Below are positions 11,655 to 22,700 of a stretch of 64,000 bases of DNA, in pieces. Each line of letters starts with the position of its first letter. Within the stretch, counting starts at the first letter, position 1. Below the pieces are notes generated by a model. It did no database searches, was not told where the DNA came from, and saw nothing but the letters and a program-made list of their open reading frames with translations. The translations under genes and the position numbers were made by a program. Source of the DNA: Liolophura sinensis (lineage: Eukaryota > Mollusca > Polyplacophora > Chitonida > Chitonidae); contig NC_088305.1 of NCBI RefSeq assembly GCF_032854445.1, positions 20,934,955 through 20,998,954 on the forward strand, written 5' to 3'.

Positions 11655-11758
11655 TCGGCAACTGTCTGATTTCCTAACACCATAATATTGGCAGCCGTCG
11701 TACAAGTGAAATATTCTTGAGTTTGGCGTAAGCACCAATCAAGTAAAGCTAACTGGCT
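11655..11758 (+). mobile_element. SINE family A 3-prime fragment
   Basis: Contains caccataatattggcagccg, tcgtacaagtgaaatattct and ggcgtaagcaccaatcaagt: the last 100 bases of family A. Confidence 0.65.
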
Positions 11759-11988
11759 AACTGGCATGTCTTGTGATTGTATTATAGGTCCTCTACAAGC
11801 TGTCTACCATTTATCACCTTTATCCAGTTGGTAAGTTGTGGTAACCTAAATCTGCCGAAACAAAAAGATAAATACGAATTAATTCAACACAATATTCAAA
11901 TTAATATGAGGTGGAAAACGGAACTTTTATCCGGATAATGGTCAATAGGACATAAGTTTAATATTCCTAGACCATAACTGCGTCACGG

Positions 11989-12240
11989 GGCCTCCGTGGC
12001 TCAGTTGGTTGTCGCGCTAGCATAGCGCAATGACAAAGGAGTTTCTCACCAATGTGGTCGCTGCGAGTTCAAGTCCAGCTCATGCTGGCTTTCCCTCCGT
12101 AAGTGGGAAGGTCTGGCAGCAACCTTCAGATGGTCGTGGGATTCCCCCGGGTTCCTCCCACCATAATGCTGGCTGCCGTCGTATAAGTGAAATATTCTTG
12201 AGTACGGCGTAAAACACCAATCAAATAAATAAATAAATAA
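11989..12240 (+). mobile_element. SINE family A, nearly complete copy
   Basis: The best copy in the window. It begins cctccgtggctcagttggtt, which fits a tRNA box A, and carries gagttcaagtcc (a GTTCAAGTC match to box B). The body includes cagatggtcgtgggattccc and cctcccaccataatgctggc, and it ends tacggcgtaaaacaccaatc plus (aaat)n. The head shows an RNA polymerase III, tRNA-derived origin. The family is familiar from molluscan sequences (from memory, not searched). Confidence 0.85.
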
Positions 12241-12476
12241 GTCACTGCTTCTTCATGTTGGTGCGTTCTGGGAAATACCCGGATGTTAAGGTGTAATTTT
12301 TGCTTGTTATCTGATTTGTGAAACTTGTGCGCTTTCCCGGAGCTGCCTGAATTTTGATGTTGACATGTCATATGTTCGCCTTGCGACGAACAATCAACAG
12401 CGAAATTATGTTTTGGGGCTATTCGCCCTAGCAACGAGACATAGACAGTGGGCTTCAGAGCAAAACGTTAGTACCT

Positions 12477-12640
12477 ATTTATTAATTTATTTCATTGCTG
12501 TTTCACGCCGTACCGTGCCCAATACTTAACAGATAAGGCCAGCATAATGATGGGAGGAAACTGGGCAGAGCCTTGGGAAACCCACGACCATCCGCAAGAG
12601 GCTGGGAGACCTTCTCGCGTAAGCCGGAGCTCGACATGGA
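12477..12640 (-). mobile_element. SINE family A copy, head-truncated
   Basis: Minus orientation: a tttatt-rich tail, tgtttcacgccgtac, gatgggaggaaactgggcag and gggaaacccacgaccatccg. It ends about 115 bases before the first recognised peroxidase exon. Confidence 0.7.
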
Positions 12641-12755
12641 CAGATTTAAGACAGTTAAAACAGACTTAACACTGGATTGACAAGCCTCTTGATACGCTTT
12701 CATATTGTAATGTATTGCAATAAAAAGTTTACGTTGTAATTATTGTCTGTTGTAG

Positions 12756-13707
12756 GTTGCGTTGTCAGAGAACTACATTTTTGATCAGGTCAAACCACCG
12801 CCGGGGCAACCTATAATCGAACTGGCTCCTCCACGACGTGTAACCAATCAAACTGGTTGGGCCAGTTTTATCAGAGAGACCAGTGAGACTTTAGAGATCG
12901 ATGGGACCGGTGGGAATAGTGAGACGTTAGAGATCAGTGAGACCGATGGAAACAGGGGGACCAGTGGGACTTCAGAGACCAATGGGACCAGCGGGACTTT
13001 AGAGACGCGTGGGAAGAGGGAAACCAGTATGACCATTAAGACTATTAGGGCCTTAAAAACCAGTAAGACCCTAGAGACCAGAGAGACCAGTGGGAGTATT
13101 AGAGGGATAACTTTGACCAGAGAGAAAAGACGAGCCAAAATTAACAGTAAAAGAAGGGGATTCAGTCGGAGAAAAGGGACCAGTAGAACAAGAGGAACCA
13201 GTCTGACCACTAGGAGAAAAGTAACCAACGTGAGAAAAGGGACCAGTAGGACAAGAGGAACCAGTCTGACCACTAGGAGAAAAGTAACCAGCGTGAGAAA
13301 AGCGACCAGTAGGACAAGTTGGACCGTTAGGAGAAAAGTAACCAACGTGAGAAAAGGGACCAGCAGGACAGGGGGAACCAGTCGGACCACTAGGAGAAAA
13401 GTAACCAACGTGAGAAAAGCGACCAGTAGAACCAGGTGGCCCACTAAGCATAGTAAGACGAATGGGGCCAGATTGCTCAATAGGCTACGGAAGATTTATG
13501 TGGTCACAAGGCCATATCCACGACCTACTCCCCAACTCTACGGACCCCCAAGCAATCACTACCCAACGGTACGTCCCCACCTGCCGATCCCTCATCCACC
13601 AATAACTCCACAGGTGCAACCACGACACTCTTGGGAAGGTGTTATAATGGAGGCTATAAACGAAGTCAATGAGGAAGACGGTGAGATGAAGCGGCGATTG
13701 GATTCAG
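12756..13707 (+). CDS. Peroxidase exon 1 (first recognised): Thr/Arg-rich repeat region
   Basis: The acceptor is ctgttgtag before 12756 and the donor GTGAGT follows 13707; it enters in phase 0 and leaves in phase 1. It encodes about 317 residues: [29 protein letters not shown], a long stretch rich in Thr, Ser, Gly, Glu and Arg, a repeated 21-residue unit ([20 protein letters not shown] plus K), a Pro/Tyr/His-rich stretch ([18 protein letters not shown]) and [18 protein letters not shown]. The frame is open throughout, and its end joins smoothly to exon 2. No known domain was recognised. In the shifted frame, the repeat shows Gly-first triplets broken by stops, like a ruined collagen helix. 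A signal peptide exon should lie upstream but was not found. Confidence 0.65.
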
Positions 13708-16700
13708 GTGAGTGTTTGGTGGTGGAGAGAATGCCTTATCCGGTACCGTGAAAAAAAACGATATAATGAAAGACAAAAACAAGCTTGAAGACATTCATGC
13801 CTACTGCTCTAGGTTTGGACTGTTGATCAGATTTTAATTCCATAAAGTTTATGCTGGTAAGAACTTTCAACTTCCAGCTTAAACGTATACCGGGTAGATT
13901 CAATTTGATTCGTAGGCCTCGAATTGAAAAAAAAATCTGCACATCTAATTGACAGTTAGACCGGAGAAAAACAAAACAAGGCCGTCTTCATGTTTAAACC
14001 TGGCCAATCAAATGAGTTATCATACATTTTAAATGTGAAACTTGACTCTACAACGCAGGTGTTTGAGAAAACAAATGTTAAAACGTATGTTGTATTTTAA
14101 CAGCGTTCACATTTTTATATAATGTCTAAAAGGTAATTCTTGACTCTTGTAGTATTCTTCTGCCTTAATCATTAACATCTCTTCATTTCTGGTCTCCTGT
14201 TGTACCAAAGTAGATATTCAGTGTTAGAGTTTACTACACCTCTATACAATGGGATGGCTCTCCCGGCCGTGTGGGGCTGTAAACGCCACAGCCTGTTGCT
14301 ATAAGGGGTACCGCAGTGGGCTATTGCTACACTGGCGAAAAAACTGGGTTTGAAGATTTTTCCCTCTGTTCCCCCGCACGGCAACAACACCGAAGTACCA
14401 TAGTCTATTTCTTTTAGCCAGTAGCCTTATATTCAGTTATCTGTAAAATCAGTCATATTCGAAACTAATATCCAGCATGTCACTGGTTTCGGAATAAGAA
14501 TGACTTGAAACAATGACTTCCGGGTGTCGAGAAAACTTATGCAGTTTAACACTATAAATTAGAAAAAGTGTTCTTACTTTATTTTTTTAACAAGAATGTG
14601 GACTTCCAACATATGGATGTGTAGAGTTTGTGTTGTCGCTGACTAAAGGCAATTTTGGTAGCGAGTATGACTGGTTTTACAGACAGATGAGTATAGGCGA
14701 CTGGTGAAGGGAAATGAACTATAACATCGGATCGTAGCCAAAATCCAAAGTTAAGAAAGTAGAATATTTCCTTCCTAAAAACGTTTGCTCTCAGGAATCT
14801 GTTTTACGAAGCAGTCGCATATTGTGCCTGGCGTATTTTCCATGGCGACATATATCGAAGTAAAAGTGACAAGGTGAAAAAAAATTCTGGAAGAGAAAAA
14901 AAAAGTACATGATAAAAAAAAAATGTTTTTTTATGCTTTTGTAAACTAACTTTTGTCGCTTGCAAATTATACTTTCTCAGTCCCAAAACTTTCTTTTACA
15001 CGACGACGAAGGCTAACACGATTTAAAATATAACTTTCAATAATCTAGGATTATTATTAATAAAGTAAACTTTCAACGAGATAATGTGATAAGAGTGAAA
15101 CTTATCACTGTCGTCCTCAGACATGCTAAGGCTTTTGGTTCTAACGTGTATACAGCTTGCCTGAGTTTCACCTTGGCTGGATCAAGTACATGTATTCGAA
15201 TAGTGTCTCATATATAGCAGTTGCAGTGGAGATTGATTTATGTATTTATTTATTTGATTGGTGTTTTGCGTCGTACTCAAGAATATTTCACTTATACGAT
15301 GGCGGCGAGCATTATGGTTGGAGGAAACCGGACAGAGCCCGGGGGAAACCCACGACCTTCCGCAGGTTGCTGACCTAGTCGATCCCATCAAGCAAAGCCG
15401 TACATGTACATGAAATTCACAAGCACTGCAGCGTGGTGGCTGAGAATAGTTGTATTTAAACAGAGTTGAATTGACATACACAGACCTGTACCCATTGTAA
15501 CCCTTGTTCTTGATTCAAAATACAAGTTATTTATCTCACGATGAAACCCTAATCTAACTATGTAGTGACCAGTGAGTGATGCGCGTCAGTGGCTGCTATA
15601 TTGGCTGCGTGATGGCTAACGACCTGTCACTTGCCAATTAAGTCGAGGCCCCAACTTGTAAAATCTGGGCTCCGATTTTTAAAGCCGGGGGTTGAAAAGA
15701 GATTTCTTTTCCCCAAAAAGTTTTTTTCACCACGTCATTTTTAATTCTTATCTTCCAAAAAACGTTTTTCTCATCTTTACGGCTTCGTAAATGAGACACG
15801 TCACGATGAAAACTGCCCTTAGGGGAGTGCGACAGCTTTGTAGGGGTGGGGGTCCAGGCTGTGTGAAAAAAAAAACACAAACTCACACACGCGCACACAC
15901 ACGCTACAGAGCTTCTAAATCACTTCTTCGTTTTACGAAAACAACGGCAGACAGTTATAAAGAACACCGGAAGGTTGCACCGCTTAACTGGGTCGAAGTC
16001 TTACTTAGGCGGTTATTTTCCCCTTAATTTAAAGCTTTCATTTCATATCACAGGTCTTGACAAATATGCTAATGATTTTACCGATCTTGATCCACTGCTG
16101 TTCTCGGAGAGTCCGGAAAATGCCGACGCATTTTCGCGGCAGAGCAGAGTCATCAACTGGATTTCACGAATTCTCAAGTAAGAGTTGACCAGTTTATTCA
16201 TTAGTATGTAACGTAATGCTGGAGTATTTGACCATGGCCCCAGGGCATACTCAGCCAAGAAGAGATAAAAGTAAGGTCTTCAGAATGAATTAATGGAATT
16301 TCCGTTTCACTACTTTGTGGAACAAGGAAAACTTGTCAGAACTCAGATGATGTAGCATTAAGCCTATCAGAATTCTATTGATGTATTTTAAATCTTGATC
16401 ACAATTATTACAATACTTTGCTACTTAAAGCAGTAATAATATGATACAAGACTATACCAACTGTGTCACCAAAGTATTCGTATAATTTGACAGCGTGTTG
16501 AAGGCTTTAACTGTAATCCGTTAAGCTTCATATTCACGGCAGCACATTGTCCCAAGAGCTCCTCAACAACACGCAGGGTTCCCTCAACAACACGCAGGGT
16601 TCCCTCAACAACAGGCAGGGTTCCCTCAGCAACACGATCGCTTTGAGTTCAAGTCCAGCTCATGTTGGTTTCTTCCTCGGTCATACATGGGAAGGTCTAC

Positions 16701-19700
16701 CAGTAACATGTGGATGGGCGTGAGTTTCCTCTCACCATAATGCTGGCGGTCGTCGGATAAGGGAAATATTCTTGGGTACGGCGTAAAAATTTAATTAAAT
16801 AAGTAAATAAATAAACCAAATCGAAAAAAGAGTGTACCCTGTTTAAAACAAGGTTGCGCCACAATATGGCTACTTTAATGCTTTAAGTTGTGTTAAGCGC
16901 TGGCCATAATCATTCATTCATTCATTTATTCAATCATTGTGACATGAAGATAGTTTGTTCACAGACAACGACATCCCAGCTATACACTGAGTGACGTGCT
17001 GCGACGAGCAGCCGCCCGTCAGCACGGTGTCGTTTGTCCATTCAGACCTCCACGGGACTGCTCCAAACAGAGGTACAGAACTGTTGACGGAAGCTGTAAT
17101 AACTTGGGTAATCCGCTCTGGGGAGCGACCTTCACACCATTTGTAAGGACCCTGCCTGCTGTGTACGGTAAGAGACATTTACATTTCTCATCAACTTATT
17201 AATTTTCTACTAGTATCAGAGCGGAATGGTTTACACAACGTCTATCAGTCCGTCTACCTATCTCAAATCGGTTTAAGAAGTAGAAGTTAAAACTTATTCT
17301 TCTACTGAATTGAAAAACTTACAGTTGTTCGTCTTCCTCAAAACCAAGCCCACTTTTACCCTTTTTCCAGACTTTTCGAAAACGCTTCACCGTATTTGTA
17401 CATAACTTCACCGTGATTAGTAACAGATCAAGATCAAGCTTCCAATCATACCATTAAGTTTCGACAAAGTTGTGACCGCTACTGTTCTGTTTTGAACTAT
17501 AAGAGTTTTCCCCAAAGGTTTGTTGGGATGAAGTGAAGCCTTATACGTGGCTTTACCAACCACGTCACAGATGACATTCAAGTTTTGTGCTATTTTCCTT
17601 ATTTTCAATGTAACTGTGGACATTTTATCCTGTTAAGAACCCAACTGGTTATTCTGAATTGAAACTTGGTACACGACCGAGTCCGAGTTCGAGTTTTAGG
17701 CCGTTTTGTCCAGTTTTAATAAACTTATGTCGGTCCTTGCTCTGTTCTCAACCTTGGCATAGCTATTGGCATAGAGGTTTTGATACTGGTAAGGGATACG
17801 TATTGCAAAAGCAATGAATGCAGATTGTTTGTTTGCTTAGTTATTTGTTTTGTGTATCACGTGACGAACCTTCTAGCAGAAGCTGAGTCAGACTTAAACA
17901 CGTATTCTTAATATAGGACTGATTCATCTCAAGAAAGGTCGCTTCAAGGTCAAGGAGTGTTCCTTCACATTCAAAGCATTCCTCCGTCTATCATTAAACT
18001 ATATTTAAATGTGCTCTTGTGTGCTTATTCGTATGTTTTAGAAGAACGAGATGGGCGTGACGATTACCCCGAAGTCACTCGGTCACCGGTGAGCCATTGC
18101 CCAACCCCCGTGTCGTCAGCACTCGGTTTCACGAGGGGGCGCCGATCGGCGACGACTCCGTGTACTCTATGCTTATTACCATATATGGACAGTTTCTGGC
18201 ACATGACATCACCGACCGAGCTCCCACCAAAGGTAATAGTTGACCTTCTCATAAGCTCTAACCTCTCTTAGCACTGCTGTCGAATATAATCACACATACG
18301 AAGAACTCAGCAGTGCTGTCCAATGCTCTGGGTAAATTTGTTCCTATTTAAAGCTGCGAGTAAGCAGTTCTAAAAGTGTGTCGTTCGATCTATCATCTAT
18401 CTCTTCAAATTAAAGACGGAACCGTATGGAAGACGACACAAACTCCTCTATGGGGAGGGATTTCGTCAGCTGTTGTGAATTCCTTTAAGGGTATCCCGAT
18501 TTGTCCTTTGTCAGAAATTTTGCCTATCTGTTTTTGACTGCAACTTTGTCCTTTTTTCACACAGTACAATAATCAACTTATCAAAACAATGTTCACAGCG
18601 ATTATGCAGACCATATCAAGGCTATACACTGATTAACTCCTCTCTAATTATATGGCATTATCTTGACAATAACATGGACAAGAACGTGCAGAAATTTCTA
18701 AATTTCAAACTTAATGACGAAGATTATGTTAGTTTATTTATTTATCTAATTGGTGTTTTAATCAAGGATATTTCATTTACACGGTGGAGGCCAGCATTGT
18801 GATGGGAGGAAACCGGGAAACATCCGCATATTGCTGGCAGACTTTCCCACATACGGCCGCAGAGCCGACCAATTGGGTCACCGAGGCCCGGTGAAGACTA
18901 TGACAGAAAACAAGCCTTGATCTCGGTTAAATTTCTGTAACTGTTTAACGATATAAAATATAATAATTGAAACATACACAGGTGGAGAGACCTACACCAC
19001 AAGTAATTAATATGTAGTACATATTCACTGACTGATAATGACTATGTTGAGCCCTTCATTGTTTATGCTGTGTTTTAGTGTGAACCAAGACATGGTCAAA
19101 AACAAATTTGCGCATCATGCCTGCTTGTCACTACCAGTACACCGCGTGTTGAAATTTGAGATATATCGTTCTAAAATAATACTACAGTTTGTCTGCACAG
19201 GTTAGATAATCTTTTGCAAATGCTGAGTGGTTGTTGAATGTATCAGCTGGGAATCGGCAAATCAGTCATGTAAGGGGAAGCACGATTTAGAGCGATATTT
19301 CTAGATTATCCAATAGGCCCTCAAAAGAGTCAACCTGAAAGTGATAAAGTGAGACGACCTTTGATAGAGCGAGAATCACGTGACTAGGCCGACCGTTTCG
19401 GTGGCTTAAACGTTTCGGTTAAAGCGTTCGCCTCGACGTCATGAGACCCGGGTTCAAACCGTCATCAGGGGCCGGTATGTAATGTGACTGAGTGGGATAT
19501 CATGTCTGCTGTCTTCGTCATGATACTTCTGTGGCGGCAGGACTTTCACGGCAAATACTCGCCTGCAACAAGAAGACACAGAATATGCAAACTCATGTTA
19601 TCACCCCTCGCCGCCATATGACTAAAAAAAGTACGATGTAAAAACTCAAGCATACATACATACCTCGGTCATATCTATGTTGTAACACCCGGAGGCCAGC

Positions 19701-22700
19701 CCATCAATTTGTTCCGCTTGTCATTTTCGGGTTCCATATTTGTTATACTTGACCCCGCACGTGCCAATCATGGCGTGCTAAAATAATGACAATATGTCAT
19801 TGAGATCTTGTGGCCTGGTTTTCAGGCCATATCACATGACCATACTTGATTATAGATGGTGCAGACGCAGTCGTCCTTGACTCCAGAAGAAATGTCAAGA
19901 TCTCTTCAATGGCGTCGATGCTTCTCGGCTAAGGCTGAATATAGGCTACATAGTTCATGGAGTTCGCAGAAGCTCTCTCTTGTAGGCTTATTGTATTTCA
20001 GGAGGGGATATTTCCGTTTGGTGGCAAAAAACTATACAACGTTTATCTTGGGCTTTCCAAATCAGTTAACAAAACGATCCAGGAAATAACCGATCAACAC
20101 TATGTTTGTATTAAACTGACAGACGAAAAAACAAGGAACATAAGTGCCTGCGTTCATTTGGGGCCATTCTTGGCCGAACAAAATTCTGCCCAGCCTGATG
20201 TCAAAGTAATATCGGATGGTAGCACTCCGCTTATCAACGTATAAAAAGAAGAGCTTTTATACAATATCTACTCACGTCACGAGAGTAGATTTCCGGGTTT
20301 CTTGTTATCGGGTGTATCTGGCGTAGAGGGGCGTCAATATTCAGTTTATTCAGTGGTACACGGTCGATCTAACACGGCCTTGAGATTATCTCCTTCTTTA
20401 TACATTATATGGGTAACACATATCAATATATCTGCTAGATAAGAGTTCATATGCCTGCGGCTGCCTGATTTCGCTACCATGCAAACGATGGCTGGCGCAG
20501 ATGACACTGCGCTGAAGAGCGCAGGACCATGGGAGATAATCGCTGGAGAATGTGCAATGGCACCATGTGATCTATCAGTCAAACTGAGTGGTTTCTAAGT
20601 GGGATAAAATAAATCAAAGATAGGATATTATAGCATTTATAATGTATATCAGGGATAAAAAGGTCAATAAGTTGGAGAAAGTAAATTACTGCGCGTTGTG
20701 CAATTCGTTTGAACGAAGCAAACATACGTTTATTCCTTACCTTGTGTGTCTATCTATACGTGTGTAGTACCGTTCGCTGCACACTGTACAGTTAATGATA
20801 TAAGTCGAAAAGTTTGTCAGCTACTTACCAAAAGTCGGCGGTGAAAAATGCTTGAGAGCATAGCGTAAAATATCAATGAAATATATAAATCAGCTGACGT
20901 GTGCTTGTGAAAAAGGCTAGTGAGGGATTTTCAGAAAAGTCATCAATTCGCACGTCCAGGGGGAAGAAAATACGAATCTTTATTTACTATGCAATTATTC
21001 ACATACCAACTAATCCTAGACTGAGTGTTCCTAATCTCACAAATCCTATTCACTTTCTTTATTTTTCTTTGTCTAAAAAGAAAAGCACTTTGCGTGATAA
21101 GAAGCGAAATTGACTATAGGTGTGAGTGACAGCTCTTGACACATCCGTTTTTTTCCTGTTACATAGGAAAATCAAATCAATCGAAATAAATCAAAAAAAT
21201 CTATACTCACACAAAAGTACGTTTCCAAAGAAAAAATAGCCCTCCTCCCCAAGATTCGAGCTCTTCCTGGAGGCGCTACCTGTTCTCCATACAGACTTGG
21301 TTAGTTCACTATACTAGGCAGACTATGGACGAAACACGGATTTTAACCTTGTCAAAATATGAAAAAAACTGATCGCGTTTATGTTTTAGATATGAAAACA
21401 AACGTTAACCAAAATGAATAAGTGACATTACGTAGACATACATACATGAACGTTTCAGCAAAATTCCTTGACGTACGATGTCCTTTATTACAAGTTGTCA
21501 TCTTGTTTGCTGTACTATGTCCTTTATTACAAGTTGTCATCTTGTTTGCTGCACGATGTCCTTTATTGCAATTTGTCATCTTGTTTGCCGTACGATGTCC
21601 TTTATTGCAATTTGTCATCTTGTTTGCCGTACGATGTCCTTTATTACACTTTGTCATCTTGTTTGCCGTACGATATCCTTTATTACAATTTGTCATCTTG
21701 TTTCAGGCAGTGATCAAGCAGTTCTAAAATGCTGTCAGCAGAGTATTCCAACGTAAGTTTAAACACACATGATCTTTACTGTATGATAACGTGTTTAACG
21801 CTTTTCTGTTTCTAGATGCTGAGATCTGCTTCATCCTTGTCATCTTATCTGTCAGAAACAAAGATTTGTGATCTTGCATTTTATAACCTTCAACTGTCTT
21901 TTGGAGTGTGCTCTCGTCAATATACCAAAAACTGTGCCCTTCACTGCTGTGTTTACTTTAATCATGAAATAATCCTGGGAGCATTTCCTACCGATGTCAG
22001 ACTTACCCTGGCTCATATAGTTAGTGCTGACATTGATCGATCATCACGCCCTTAACCAATGAGTTATCGTGTTTGACCGATGAGCTGTCGTGTTTGACCG
22101 ATGAGTTACCGTCTTTGACCGATGAGTTATCGTCTTTGACCGATGGGTTATCGTGATTGACCGATGAGCTATCGTGTTTGACCGATGAGCTATCGTGTTT
22201 GACCGATGAGCTATCGTGGTTGATCGATGAGTATCGTCTTTGACGGATGGGTTACCGTCTTTGACCGATGGGTTATCGTGTTTGACCGATAAGTTACCGT
22301 CTTTGACCGATGAGTTATCGTGTTTGACCGATGGGTTATCGTGTTTGACCGATGAGCTATTGTGTTTGACCGATGAATTATGGTCTTTGACCAATGGGTT
22401 ATCGTGTTTGACCGATGAATTACCGTCTTTGACCGATGAGTTATTGTCTTTGACCGATGGGTTATCGTGTTTGACCGATGAGTTATCGTCTTTGACCAAT
22501 GAGTTATCGTCTTTGACCGATGGGTTATCGTCTTTGACCGATGGGTTATCATGTTTGACCGATGGGTTATCGTGTTGGACCGATGAGTTACCGTCTTTGA
22601 CCGATGAGTTATCGTGTTTGACCGATGGGTTATCGTGTTTGACCGATGAGTTACCGTCTTTGACCGATGAGTTATCGTGTTTGACTGATGAGCTGTCGTG

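Noticed and set aside
11989-12060. tRNA gene
   Set aside because: Box A and B are present, but the cloverleaf and acceptor stem are not, and the sequence continues into a SINE body and tail; it is a SINE head.
12848-13480. Minus-strand 210- and 126-codon frames, one Gly-periodic
   Set aside because: As genes they lack splice or terminal context; the plus frame joins in phase to exon 2. Kept only as a finding about the collagen-like pattern.
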